Positions 1 to 12,547 of a DNA stretch of 64,000 nucleotides are shown piece after piece. Under the pieces are notes generated by a model. That model saw nothing but the letters and a program-made list of their open reading frames with translations. It did not search any database and had not been told where the DNA came from. The position numbers were made by a program, and so were the translations under genes. Position 1 is the stretch's first letter. Each line of letters begins with the position of its first letter. The DNA is taken from contig NC_049982.1 in the NCBI RefSeq assembly GCF_000003815.2, forward strand, positions 20,418,083-20,482,082. The letters run 5' to 3'. The stretch is from Branchiostoma floridae. Its lineage: Eukaryota > Chordata > Leptocardii > Amphioxiformes > Branchiostomatidae.

Positions 1-350
1 TCTCGTACAAACATAAGTCAACTAAGATATTAACAAGCTACCTCTTATCTTTTATCATCTCAGTTACTATTTGCGACATTCGTGTTTGTGAACATCTAGT
101 CCATAAAAAAACTTTTGTGGAACCAATGACAAGCGATTCACGAGAAAAGGTTACCTGAGGTCAATATACGGGTTAAAGTTGAAAGTTCAAGTAAAGTAGG
201 TCAGACTGGACACCGGCATGTGGCTGACAGCTTGTTGTCTAATCACAAGAACTGGGTGTAATGCTTCATTACGACGGCCCCAGCTTGTCGCGTACATCAC
301 TCTACATGACGTTATTCTTTCAGTTGAGTAACGTTTAACAAGTTAGCAGC
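1..350. other. upstream flank of the heparanase gene
   Basis: No coding exon is recognised. The stretch should hold the promoter and 5' UTR of the heparanase gene. A CCAAT-like element (gaaccaatga) lies near position 119. No clear TATA box is positioned relative to the first ATG at 351. Confidence 0.4.
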
Positions 351-3300
351 ATGTTCGTATGGTTACGGTATTATCATGTCTGGAAAAACAACTTCCGGTT
401 GCACCAAAATCCACCTGTGTCTATAAAGTTGGCTCTTGTCATACTGTCTGCTACGGTCGTGTTCTCAGCAGTCTGTGATAATTCCGGGAACTACCATGAC
501 AGCAAGAGTTACCATGGCAACGGGAATCTGGAAAAGTCACTGGCCAAGGTTGAGATTCTGACGGACAGGTCACCGCGGGCCGTAGACCGGCGCTTCCTGT
601 CCCTCGCTCTGGGACCTAAACTCATCCAGCACGGTACTTTGCTGTCGCTTCTGAGGTAGGCGCTAGGGGAAAGAAACACTCTGATTTCAATATAAATCAC
701 ATCCTTGATCGGTCACTGCTATTAGTGCTGAGGTAGGGGGAAAGCTATCAAACGTTATTATGGTTATTTAAAAAGCTAACATTTACTTAATGCCCCCCAC
801 CCCCCCACTATCCCAGACCCAAAGTCCTGTTATTAAACTTTAATAGTAAGTACATTGAGCTCAGACACTGTCATTGGCTGACGTCCACCACTGTGCCATT
901 ACCCTGATCCAGCCATTGGCCGCTATCTGCTAAGGTGTCCCACTGTCCCTATTAAACTCTTACTTTGCCACTGCCTCCCACTGTCCCAGAGCAATCATTT
1001 ACGGCACCAATCCTGCAGCATTAACCAATGAGACAAAATGTTTTTATGTCATTTCTTCTGCTGTATAGATCCGAACGGTTCCAGACCCTTGCAGCTGGTC
1101 TCGCCCCTGCCTTTCTCCGTCTTGGTGGCACAGCAGAGGATTTTCTCATCTTTGAGCCAACTGAGGAAGATATCACCAAACTTGCCAGTGGTCCAGAGTT
1201 AGACATTTGTGCACTCAGTAAGAATGACAGCACGAAGTGGGAAGGCCTGGGATTTGAAGCAAATGAGACGGAGAAGAAAGTTTTCAAGAATTTTACAATG
1301 TCAGGTAGGCACCGTCAAAATGTGTTTGTACATTGTATAATGTATAATTCAACTACATGTACTTGTATCTGCTTGTCAGATATATACGCATGGGCATAAA
1401 GTACACTGTAAAGTTGTATACATATTTTGAATGTTGAAAAGTGACATCATTGCTGCATTAAACGTTTATGACACCAAAATACAAACTTTTTTTCACAAAC
1501 TTTGGTGGCAGGCTCTGAATTTGATGCTGTGGTCAGTTTGACATAATCAAATCTAATATCTTCTTCAATTACCTGTAAATATGATCTTCGAGAGGTAAAT
1601 GTTCAAAAACATTAGAAGGGTTTATTTCAGTGCATATTTCTATGTTCAATTAATAATTCTACTTTATCACAATGCAATCACAAAAACTTATCTTTGTGTT
1701 ATTGGAGACACAAACACTTCAAAGCATTCTACTTAAAATTGGACAAACAGAGACAGTTTCCCTGTGTAACAGGATTTACTGTATTATTGCTGAACTGTGC
1801 TATTATTACTGCAGAAGTGGAGTGGGACCACCTGAACTCCTTTACGAGGTGTGTTGGATACGATTTCATCTTTGGTCTGAATGTGCTGCTGCGGAATGGG
1901 TCACTATGGGACCCATCAAACGCCCAGCTTCTGCTGAACTACACAGCTGCCAAGGGCTTCAAGGTCAACTGGGAGCTGGGAAACGGTAGGTCAGAGCCAG
2001 GTTGGCTCGTGGACGTAAGCTTGACTTTGTATAAAGCCCTAAAGTGTTTGCCCTCTGGCCATAAAACTGCTTACTTACACCCAAATGCACTGTTATCTCC
2101 CACCATGAGACATTAAGGTTGCACACGGTAATCTCCAGCATCTTTGATGTATAAATGTGCAATGAAGTTGCACACTGTAATGGTTAAACTATGTTGACAC
2201 CTTGACAGTTTATCTATTAAAGTTTCACTCAGTAATCTTCTGTGCTGTCAGTTTGTGTATGTCGTAATGTTACACACTATATTACTGTACCCGTTAACTA
2301 CATAGAAATGTAGTTGTCCACTATCTCTTTTGGCTTGTTAGAGCCCAACCATCTGCAAAAGATCTCTAACCGGACAGTGAATGCCACCACCCTTGGCCTG
2401 GACTTCCGCCAGCTCAGGAGTCTTCTGTCCTCCAGCCCAGCCTTCAAGAACAGCATCCTGGCAGGGCCAGACACAACCAGGCCTAAGAACAAAACACTTC
2501 GCTTCTTGCAAAGGTGAGAGATAATTGGAAGTCATGTATGAACCAATTCAATTGCATTTATCTCTTGTCCCTGGTATCCGTAGTCATCAGGAATTGCTTT
2601 TGGTTCTGACCTTAATGTATTTGTCATGAACATTATCATCTGTGAAAAGTTTCATCAGGTTGCTAAGTCACTGAATAGCAAGATTCTTTGTACACAACCA
2701 AGTGTTTTGTTCAACCAAGGAGGTTGAAAGAGGGGACCTCCTTGGTTCAACTGAGGTTTTTTAGTGATTGCCTGTTGCTTTCCTCAGGGCAATTCTGACT
2801 GGTTGCAGAACTAAGGAAGGTGACAGATGATCAGCAAAAAGTTGGTTGTATAAAACATTTGGTTGTGTACAAATAATCATCTTATTCATGTATATGACCA
2901 CTTTAAAGATGTAAGTGTAACTGCTGTATCGTTTGTCTGTTGTCAGTAAATGTTGGTTACATTATGACTGTTTTTGCCTGGCAGATTTCTGCAGATAGCT
3001 GCTGGTGTCCTGGATGCTGTCACTTGGCATCAGTGAGTACTACATGCAGATATGAACCTTTCCAGTGTTATGCACATATGATTATCTTCCTTTTCCTGGT
3101 ATCATATGCAAAGTCATAAGGGCCTGTAGAAGCTGACAGAGCAGCTAAGTTCATGATTCTTCACTTCTGCTTTTTATGTTCCTGTCATGATACACTCAGA
3201 GTCATAAGAGCCTGTAGAAGCAGTTTATGTTTTCTTACCTCTGCCTTGTGTTCCTGTCAGGTACTACATTGATGGCAGCACAGCTGTCCTCGACAACTTC

Positions 3301-5805
3301 ACCGACCCAACCCTGCTGGACATGCTCCATGGACAGATCACAGCCATCAACAGAGTTGTCAACATGACGGCGCCTGGTCTGCCTGTGTGGCTGGGGGAGA
3401 CTAGCTCGGCGTGGGGAGGGGGGGCACCAGAACTGTCCGACAGTTTTGTGGCTGGTTTCATGTAAGTGCTAATGTCTTGGAAAGGAGGAGGGGAATCAGT
3501 CTACAGAGCTATGATTCAGTACTTTCAACCAAAAGGACAAATTGATTTATCATCTTTAACTAATTCTCAAGCTGTTTGTTTATGATTGTATGTTACCATG
3601 GTGATGTACCTTTGTGCAGGTGGCTGGATAAGTTGGGTCTGGCAGCCCAACTCTCACTGGATGTGGTCATGAGACAGAGTCTGTTTGAAGCAAACTACGC
3701 CCTGATTAGCAAGGACCTGGACCCACTGCCTGTAAGTTTTATTTCCCTAATGTCCAATGGCAAAAGTAACTAATTCTTTGACTACAAGTAGAGAAAATTC
3801 AATCCTCTTGTTTGTTTTCTTGTATCTTGTGTTAGAGACACATCTTGATGGGATGAATTTTTACATCTCCTTGTTTTCTTTAGAAACAACTTTGTTATTT
3901 ACTTGTAGAATGAACTTGTTTACTTGGCAGGATTACTGGTTATCACTGCTGTACAAACAGCTGGTTGGCAGCAGGGTGCTCAAAGTCAAGGTCACAGATG
4001 GGTCAGAGGTCAAGGTCTCAAATAGCTCAGAACAGCAGAGGACAACAGGGGAGATGGACAGAAAATCTGCCAGAATCCGGGTCTATGCACACTGCACCAA
4101 CCCCAACAGGTATGCTTTGTACATTGCAATAACCTCAACAATCTGTGTTTTTTCACAGTTTACATGGTGCTGAATGGTATTCTTCCTGATGGGACTGACC
4201 TTGTTTTGAATGTTATTCACCATGACAATGCTGTCCCTAGTGTTGGATGACATTCACTGTGCTGCTGTCCCTGGTGCTGAACAGTAGTACCACTAACACC
4301 TCTGTCCCTGAATGACGATGTCATTAACGCTGCTATCCCTTGTGCTAAATGGTTATCTCGTTAACACTGCTGTTCCTGGTGCTGAATGGTTATCTCATTA
4401 ATCCTACTGTCCTTGGTTCTGAATGGTAATCTCATTATCATTGCTATCCCTGGTGCTGAAAGCAAGGAGGTTATATGAGAAGGAGTAGGCTCATGATTAG
4501 GACCCTGCAGCGGCCTTTGTTAGTGTCTGTTAAACCCTGCTGCATCCCATTGTTCCAGCCGGCTGGTGGCACAGCCTTGTAGCCATGTTGGGCTCCCATG
4601 TTTGCACCAAAAAACCTGAGCCGGCTATGACATCATAGACAGCGGACGAGAAGGGCCTGGTGAGAAGACAAAATCCCTTCGGTTTCCGAGAATTTCCTTG
4701 TTTGGATTACGCAGTATAGCTGCACAGAGGTCAGCATTTTCAAATGGCAGTAATGTTGATAATTTGTTTTTACCTCTTGACAAACATGGGTTTGTTTACA
4801 ATTTTCTTTGGATTTGTACCATGTTTTTGGCCTAACACATATGAAAAATATGTATAGATAATGTTTTTATTACAAACTAAGGCAGTTTTCCCAGATAAAC
4901 TGGTGGGCTGTATGCAAATCAAAACCAATTTGCACCCCAATGTTATCGCTGAAAGAGGACAAATCTTGAGCCTACTCTTCATATAGCCTCCTTTGCTGAA
5001 ACGTAATGTGACCAAGTCTGCTTTTCCTGGTTCTGAATAGTACTCATACTAATCATGTTGCCCATTTTGATGAATAGTATTCACACTAGTACTGCTAATC
5101 CTGGTGCTAAATGCTAAAATGGTTATCTTATTAACCATGCTGTCCCTGGTGCTGAATGGTAATCTCACTAACACTGCTGTCCCTGGTGCTGAATGTTTTT
5201 CACCCTGTCACGGCTGTCCTTGGTGTAGAATGGCGTTCACACCAACATGGCTCTCTAAAACTGACATTGCTGCCTCAGATATCATTATGGCTTCAATTCT
5301 GATGACTGCTTATTCAAATCTTGGTGTGTGCATCCCCCTTCAGTCCACAGCAGTACCAGAATGGGTCTGTGACACTGTACGTACTAAACCTTCATCAGGA
5401 CCACCGTGCTGCTGTCAGACTGGGGGGAAACCTGGCCTTCAAGAAGGTTCACAAGTATCTACTGACCCCCCATGGAATGGAGGGGCTGACATCAAGGTGA
5501 ATTTGATCAACTGCCTACTGGATTGTAAAAACATTATCAAGAAAGCTGTTTCAGTAAACACACCCTGTGATGTAAATTGTGTGTTGTAGATGGCAATTTA
5601 GATGATTTTGCAAATTCTTCAAACAATACCTTCTCTGTTTTTCAGGCATGTGGAGCTGAATGGCAGGAAGCTGGATATGGTGGATGACCGCACCCTCCCA
5701 GAGCTGGGGCCACAGAAGCTGCCATCTAACACCACACTGCTCATGCCGCCTCTCACGTTTGGCTTTTTTGTTATACCAGACGCACAGGCAGCAGCTTGCA
5801 TGTAG
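351..5805 (+). CDS. HPSE: heparanase (endo-beta-glucuronidase, GH79), 10 exons
   Basis: Heparanase cleaves heparan sulfate in lysosomes and the extracellular matrix. Exons are 351-655, 1069-1304, 1815-1985, 2342-2513, 2985-3032, 3261-3461, 3620-3731, 3931-4109, 5344-5496 and 5646-5805. All are flanked by GT/AG, all phases agree, and they give 578 residues. A hydrophobic signal segment lies at about residues 24-42. Family motifs are [38 protein letters not shown] and WLDKLGL. The proton donor Glu is residue 238, with its codon split across the exon 3/4 junction. The nucleophile Glu is residue 357. Both catalytic residues are present, so the enzyme should be active. The segment matching the excised linker (about residues 130-175) looks shorter than in human. 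The loop before HCTNPN (exon 8) is about 20 residues longer. The C-terminus ends AAACM, as in vertebrate heparanases (AACI). Exons 8 and 9 are separated by minisatellite and MITE DNA. HPSE versus HPSE2 orthology is not resolved. Confidence 0.93.
2687..2873. mobile_element. 187-bp MITE with nested inverted repeats, in heparanase intron 4
   Basis: Outer termini are inverted copies of TTTGTACACAACCAA, continuing imperfectly for about 30 bp. Just inside the left end, a second hairpin pairs caaccaaggaggt (about 2714) with acctccttggtt (about 2738). There is no coding capacity. The target duplication is not clear. Confidence 0.65.
4190..4460. repeat. 37-bp minisatellite, left block (heparanase intron 8)
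   Basis: Degenerate tandem copies of a unit of about 37 bp with core tgtccctggtgctgaatggt followed by atctcattaac. About seven copies are seen. The array resumes at about 5005 after an inserted element. Confidence 0.75.
4461..4997. mobile_element. 537-bp TIR element inserted into the minisatellite
   Basis: The left end begins AGCAAGGAGGTTATATGA and the right end is its inverted copy (reverse complement AGCAAAGGAGGCTATATGA). The inverted repeat runs about 36 bp with few mismatches. The flanks share GAA, a possible 3-bp target duplication. No transposase coding is visible. It splits the 37-bp array. Confidence 0.75.
5005..5235. repeat. 37-bp minisatellite, right block (heparanase intron 8)
   Basis: Continuation of the 4190-4460 array with the same core, tgtccctggtgctgaatg. 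Exon 9 of heparanase starts about 100 bp downstream. An open reading frame across it is only a by-product of the repeat. Confidence 0.7.
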
Positions 5806-6035
5806 GCCAAAGGTCATATCTAGCAACTTGCAAGGCCAAAGGTCATATCTAGCAACTTCAAGGCCAAAGGTCATTTCTAGCAACTTGCAAGGCCAAAGGT
5901 CATTTCTAGCAACTTGCAAGGCCAAAGGCCATGTCTAGTAGCTTGCAAGGCCAAAGGTCATGTTCAGATGTGTAAGGCCAAATGTCATCTTTAGATATGT
6001 GTAAGGCCGAAGGCCATGGTCAGTAGCCTGTAGGG
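5806..6035. repeat. 29-bp minisatellite with AGGTCA half-sites, starting at the heparanase stop
   Basis: About eight copies of a unit of about 29 bp with core aggccaaaggtcat followed by a variable atctagcaacttgc segment. The later copies decay. The first copy begins at the stop codon (5803-5805), so the array forms the start of the 3' UTR. Most copies contain AAAGGTCA, an extended nuclear-receptor half-site. Confidence 0.85.
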
Positions 6036-8838
6036 TCATCAATAGTGTGATATTCAAGGTTAATGGAATTCCAAGGCATAAACTTATGGTGGATATTAGT
6101 TGATTTAATATTTGATAACTGGCACTGTATGAAAAACACATTCCCTCATAAAAGAAAGCTATGCAAGTTGAATGGGGAGTTGAAACAATGAGGCTTATGC
6201 TTCAACTGTTACAACAATCATGGTCTCCACAACAGAGTGTGTGGAATCTCTATACATGTATAAGATACTACCTTGTATTTTTGTTACTACAATTGTCTAA
6301 TGGAGCTGAACTTTCTGAAGATTGTTATTTTTCTTTCTCTTTGGGCCTTCTGAAGGGTAATGTAAATGGTAGCTACAGGATATGTAACTACCCCTATGGT
6401 TGATGGTAGCTAAAGGACATGTAACTACCCCCATGATTGACTATATATATAATATTACAGGGCTTGTACCAAGCATTGTGTTAAGCAGTATATTTGCTAG
6501 TGTTGTGCCAATCCGTGTGATTGGCCGAGTATATTCAAGGGTTGTATACAGCAGTCATTGGCTGTATATTTACAAGAGTTTCACTTGAAATAGTGTTTGC
6601 TGTGTATTTGGAATATTGTCTGTGTGTTGGTCTACTGTGACATTCCAATAGCAATAAAAGGGCATTAAGTATAATTCTGACAGTTCCTATATACTTACCA
6701 TCCGGGAATATTATAACATAAGTGTGCCATAGCAAGATTTCAAATCTGATCACAGTGCAGAATGTCCTTGTTGTAAGATAATGTGTACATGTATTGCTAA
6801 CGCTTACATGCACATAGTATGTTGAGGTGGTGCAAGTTCTAAATGTTTAATAGAATGATTGGAGTGCTTTTTGTCATTTTTGTGATAAGAAAATACTTTT
6901 TTTTTGTCAAAGAAGCAAATATCTCTGAGATGGTCAGCTTGTAGCTTAGATATGCAAGGATAATGTGCTTCAGATAAAGAACCTATAAACAGTTACGGGT
7001 ACCCAGTGTTGTGTGAATACTGTTCCATGGGATGTATTTAGATGGGATGTATTTTTGCTTGTGAACTTAAATCATGGGATGCAATGTTGTTTATGAATAC
7101 AGTTCAATGCAGTATTGTGATAATAATGTGCACATTTCCACTGGATGTGAAAACAATTCCAAGGGATGCAATGTTGTATGTGAAGCAGTCCCATCTAATG
7201 CAGTGGTGTATTTGAACCATCTGCATGGAATGGATGTGTATTCAAAACATGTATTTTGCAAAATCACTCAAGAAAAAAAAAACTTGAAAATTTTGAAATA
7301 TCCACTGTGTGCAAATGCAACAGTTACTAAGGCCACAGCAAGTAATTTTATGGATGACATCCTACGCATAGCTAAAAAATAATGAGATAGCGTGAAAAAA
7401 AAAACAAGATGGGGAAAAAAACAAGATGGCTAAATTTTCAAAATAGACACCATACACGTCGTAACAAGATTTGAAGTGACAAAACGTGGCATCACAACTA
7501 ACAAGGCATTCTAGTGTAGTAAAAGTGATACTAGTGTGGTACACTGGTATCACTTGCCAAGCTGGCAACTACATTCATGATTTCCATATTGGTGGCACTT
7601 CTAATGGCACCTCATATGAGGATGAACTGAACTGAACTGGCACTTCTACAACTATCCAACAAGTTTCACTTCTCCAACTATAGTCATGGCTAAATCCCTA
7701 GTGTCACTTGTATGATTATTATGCTACAACACGTTTGCCTATTTTGGTCTATCTGACCATCCCCGAAGAGGAAAATCAATGCGCACACTGATGTCATCCA
7801 TAAGATTTACTTGCTGTGGCCTAAGTACAGATATTATAACTTTCAAATTGTTAGCCCTTTATAAACAGATTGTGCAATGATTCAATAACGTTACCACCCA
7901 ATTTTGTGGTTTATCTTATGCTTAACCCATATTTTCCTACAACCCAACTATGTACATTGTAGTTTGGTTGCAAAGTATACATTCAGGTCCCATTTGCAAA
8001 CTTCTTGAACCTGGTCGCTTTGAGGACCAACTCTTAAATCTAAGAATCGGGCATGAAATAAATGATCATATACCACACACCACTTTGCTTGTACCATTCT
8101 GTTTAATGGCCTCATGTCTACATGGCAATTTTCCCTATGTATTGTGTAGCCATGACTCCATTATGACTGTCTAGATGTGTCATTTTTGCATGGCACCATT
8201 GTGTATTAGGTATCTCTTTAATAGACAGACTTTATAAAACTGATATTTAGGTGGTTTGCTTATATGCAGTACAGATAATTCTCAAATCTGTAATTTTGGC
8301 TTAAATCCGAATCTGTAATCATTCCACTACAATAAAATCTGAGGACTTTCTGTGGCACCTACTTTAAAGCTTTTAATAAATCTCCCACCTTCCTTGAATA
8401 TTTCATGACTCAAAGAAATAAAATATTTGGACAAGATAAGTTACATCAAATAACACCTGTTAGTGTCTATCTCTAGAAGTATGTTTGCAAAGCCATATGA
8501 CAAGAACGCTACTATTTGGCAGAAATAACAAAGTGGTTATTCACCATGTAATCAATTCTGAATCGGACACATGCATTCTACATGTACACCCCTCATAAAG
8601 AGTCATATTCACTCAAACCACAGCAAGATCAAACCAGGTAAAGTTAGTTACACATGATTCGACATCAGTAAAGAATTCAAACATTTCGGGCTGATCATAC
8701 CACTAGTTACATCTAATTTGTAGCAATTTACTGAAACATTATGACAAATAGCGCAAGACCACAGCTGTACCCTTTGTAGGTGACATGGGTTTACTTGGAG
8801 TGCTAATGGAGCCAAGGTTATAATAAAAGGCTGACATG
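6036..8838. other. heparanase 3' UTR and convergent intergenic spacer
   Basis: No coding exon is recognised on either strand. It contains the likely heparanase poly(A) signal at 6653. At about 7000-7250 there are imperfect repeats of a ggatgcaatgttgt type motif. The rest is AT-rich and without recognisable features. Confidence 0.5.
6653..6658 (+). other. candidate poly(A) signal of heparanase
   Basis: AATAAA on the plus strand, 848 bp past the stop codon. It is the first canonical hexamer I noted downstream. Confidence 0.5.
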
Positions 8839-8938
8839 GGTTTATTATGAGTGGTAATGGAGCTTAGGTTCACATTAGAATTCTGACATGACTGAATGGA
8901 GATGGAACTAAGGTGCACACTGATAGGTTAATTTGAGG
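8760..8938 (-). other. RNF103 3' UTR with a short imperfect repeat and poly(A) signal
   Basis: Minus-strand AATAAA is at 8846-8841, about 93 bp past the RNF103 stop codon. The segment holds two to three imperfect copies of a unit of about 60 bp (tgacatgggtttacttggag type). Confidence 0.45.
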
Positions 8939-11900
8939 TTACTCAGAGTGGAGATGGAGTGCAGGTTTAAATTTGAATGCTGGCCAGCGGCACACTGGGC
9001 AGCAATGGTTCCCTGCAGACAGCCACATCATGATGCACCTCTCATGGAAGCTGTGTCCACAGGGCAGGCCAAGAAGGGAACACCCCACCTCATACTCCTC
9101 CAGACAGATGGCACAGTCTTCACAGGGGAGGATCCCCAGGGGGAAACCTGAGGCAGAGGAGGTCTGTTGGGGGTTTCCACATGTACAAGGTTTGTCCAGA
9201 CTGGGAGTGGGCATTACAGGTGGCGGGCCGTGGCCTGAAGGGGAGTTGTTATGTTTGGATGGAACGTTCACATCATGACCATACACATTACCATGATCAG
9301 ATGCACCTTTTGACCTTTCCCCGCAGGTACATTTTGCCTGATCAGAGCTATGGTTATCTGAATAACTTAACGGGGTATCATCTGTGGAGCGGGTCTTGTT
9401 ACATTTGTGGGCTTGTGATGGATGACGGGATGGAGAGGGGGGTCTATGGCCTGGGCGGCGTGGGGAGGGGGGCAAACTCATGACACGGTTGGACTCAGTG
9501 TGACCAACAGTTGGCAACTTCATTACCATAGCTGCCTGATCAGCAGATCCCCCCCAGCCACAACACTTGGAGCACACTTTTCTCACAAGGGGCATTTTCC
9601 CCTTATACAGCCAGACGGGTAAATTTCGTACATAATCAGTGGGAATGACAGGGTGGAGCCACAAGTCCGGAACAGCCAGCCGTTCTATCAGGTAATCAAG
9701 TCCATCCTCTAGTCCAATAAGGTTTGGTGGACGGGTGTGATTGAAGGTGCTGATTGGTTGAAATAGGTAGTTCATGAATGAGCTCCACCATCCGTTGGTC
9801 CCAGCCTGCTCTGTTGGTGTTGTCTCCGAAGCCATCTCCTCCCCAGACTTCCATCTGGATGCTACGATGCCTACAGCCATGCTGTAGAGTAGGAAAGTTC
9901 CCACGAGGAATGGTTTGTGAGAGGAGTAGAGGAGCCAGTCTTGCCGTGCCTGGGCCACAAGACCAGAGCTGCTGATGTTGCGGAGCGCCGTGAGTCCTGC
10001 CTGGACCACACCCTCCATACAGGGCAGCTGGAACAGCCCCACCACAGGCAGACACACCATCAGCAGCACACAGTTGTATTTCCCAACAGCCCACAGCAGC
10101 CTCAGCACCCCCACCCCAACCTGTCCTCCACACAGGAACACTTCCAGCACTGCCATCAGGTTCACCACTACCACACACACCAGGAAGATGTCGTTCACCT
10201 CAGGTTGCATAGTCCTTAAGTACGTCTGCATAGACTGCAAGTTCAGCAGCTCTCCCTTGCCTGTCCCATACCAGTACCTCCTCTCTGGAGTAATGACCAG
10301 GATGCCAGGAATCTTTTCTCTCCCAGATATGTCCAGACGGTTACGACTGTTGTTCAACCTCATGTAGCCAAACTTGACTCTTCCGGTGAATTTGACACTC
10401 AGGGCAGAGTAAAACATGGGAGGCTGCTTCAGTCGGGAGAAGAAGACCACTTGAACCGGATGTGTCCGGTTCTTCATTAACCAATCTGTCTGTAACTGGT
10501 GTGGTGACAGAACAGAGTGGGTTCGAGATGACAGATGTTGGTTGATCCAGTCTAGAATGGTCTGCTCTTTGCTGGGGGTGTTGAAGACTTGCACAGAGAT
10601 GTGGCCTTTGGCCTGGTGACCCCGAGGGAGGGCCAGGGCCAAGCTGGGTCGGTCCCAGCCTTTCCTCCAACACAGTCTGCATGGAACAGATAAGAATCAA
10701 CATCATTGTCTGTCATTGTGCATTGAAACTGCCACTCCCCAACACCTTCCAGGCTGATTAAGACTTGATTCCTGTAGGGCAACCTGGCAGGTAATACCAT
10801 TAGACCAGATGACATTTTTACTACTGAGCAAATTTTTATTTTATATCATTTTTTGTACCTTTTGTCATAGCAGCAGCTGAGTCAACAAGCAAACTTGAAG
10901 TATAAAGAAACTGCTCTTTTCAAATCTTGCAAGAAATGATTCACACACATGCACATTTCTGAGACTTACTTTCTGTCCAGCTGACATTTGAAGGTTCCTG
11001 TTCGTATTCCAAACCGTGAGACTTTTCTAACCAGACTCTTCCACTGCTGGGGCCCTAATAAGGGAATGTGGTCCTCAGGTATGACCTGTGAGAAGGGAGA
11101 ATCTGGTCAGTTTTCTAGTCCATAATGATGATGTCATCTATGGAACTCTGGTCCTTAGCAACTACTGCTGCCCTTTGTCTCTTAAACACCTTTGCATGTT
11201 ACTGTAAATTGATCTACTTTTGCTGCCATGTTAAATCATGGTAGACAAGAAAAGGAGATTGGAATGTTTTGAATTTGCATACAAGTGAGACATATTTGCT
11301 AAGTCATGAATTCATGGTGGAGGGTTCACCGCAAAAAAACAACAACACAAAAATAAAACTGACATGAAAGTTTCAAGATTCACAGTAGTTAACAAGTATC
11401 CTTCTTATCTCATGGAGCACTTTCCCAGAAAATCATAGGAGTGTAAGACTGTAGTGAAGTCAACTCTCACCTGTACAAGCCAAACACTGTCCTTGGTGTC
11501 TTCCACCTCCTCATAGAAGTGGGCCCTTCCAGTAAAGTTGGTGCTGGTTGGTTCTGTATCTTCGTCCTCGGCAGCCAGCAAAACCTCACCTTCCTTTGGT
11601 TCACCTGCAGGAAAAGGATATACATGGAGTATATATAGCAGACCAAAGTTTTGTCCCACTGGCTGTCTTGAACTTGAATTATCTCAAACAGCTGTGAGTT
11701 ACTAGTACTGTAAACGCATTTCAGTTCACCGGGATTTAATTTTGCGGCAGTGGGAAAATGGAGTATTCGTGGCAGCGCCATCACGCGAACAAAAATGCAT
11801 TTATACATGTAATACTGTAGTCACATACTGTAATGGAAAACTCTGCGCCTCTACAATTCTACAAACCGCCAGTCGAAAACACCTACTGGTTACTCGGCAA

Positions 11901-12547
11901 GGGTGTTACAAACGGACAAAACAGTCCATTTATTCTCCTAGTATTAGTCTCTCACCTAAGTAATCTTCCCTAATTGTCTCTCTCCTCATATTATTTCCAA
12001 TTAGCAGTCTCTCAGTCTCACCTGAGTTCTCCACTAGGTCAGTCAGTTCTTTCTTCTCCAACACGCCTTTATAACTGATGCCTCGGGAATCCAGGATCAT
12101 TTTCAATCTCCGCACACTGATGGACAGTGGATCTAGCACCTGGCACAATTATGATGACCAACATGTTTCGTGTTTTGCTTTCATATTTGAATTTTTAAAA
12201 TGTTTAAAACGACACACACATAAACATACAGGAATATGACAACAACTGGTAGTGGTATTCCAATCATGTTATTTGACCATTATGATGAAACAGCTGTTAC
12301 TAGTAAACATGGTACATATACAACAAAGCTACATACACATGTATATGTGAATTAAAGCTCAATATGTGGTTGAGGACAGACTTTACAATGTCTAATTCCT
12401 TTCGATAAAAGTGATTGCAACAGGAGCTATTCCACTCACCTGTCCTGCAAGAAAACCAGCCTCAAACCAGGTGGCTGCTTCCAGGAGTCGTACAGCCACC
12501 AGCAGCAGACACAGGTACACCAGCAGCAGCAGCAGCCGCACCAGCAT
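8939..12547 (-). CDS. RNF103: E3 ubiquitin-protein ligase RNF103, 5 coding exons
   Basis: RNF103 is a membrane RING-H2 ubiquitin ligase of the ER. Coding exons (minus strand) are 12547-12440, 12139-12022, 11604-11471, 11085-10970 and 10676-8939. Phases agree and give 737 residues (human 685). Residues 2-22 are a leucine-rich signal or first membrane segment. Family blocks follow: VLDPLSISVRRLKMILDSRG, TNFTGRAHFYEEVEDTKDS, RKVSRFGIRTGTF, ALSVKFTGRVKFG, LQPEVNDIFLV, RLAVPDLWLHPVIPTDYV. Hydrophobic stretches in the centre suggest three further membrane segments. The C-terminal C3H2C3 RING spans about residues 680-721, with every zinc ligand present, and ends PVCRWP as in vertebrates. The region before the RING is a low-complexity Ser/His/Pro linker longer than in human. 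A noncoding first exon probably ends at 13238. It is head to head with RMND5A. Confidence 0.94.
11707..11820. mobile_element. short MITE-like repeat in RNF103 intron 2
   Basis: It begins actgtaaacgcattt and ends with an inverted relative of it (aaatgcatttatac then actgtag). The interior ttaattttgcggcagtggg matches the interior of the element at 34258-34460, so both probably belong to one family. Confidence 0.5.

Noticed and set aside
1672-2116. Overlapping open frames as independent genes
   Set aside because: They are heparanase exon 3 read through into intron sequence on both sides.
5551-5938. Open frames with repeated FGL or ISSNLQGQ motifs after heparanase
   Set aside because: They are readings of the 29-bp minisatellite around the heparanase stop, not separate genes.
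9696-10178. 160-codon minus-strand frame and plus-strand frames inside RNF103
   Set aside because: They are shadow frames of the large RNF103 exon, which has clear homology in its own frame.
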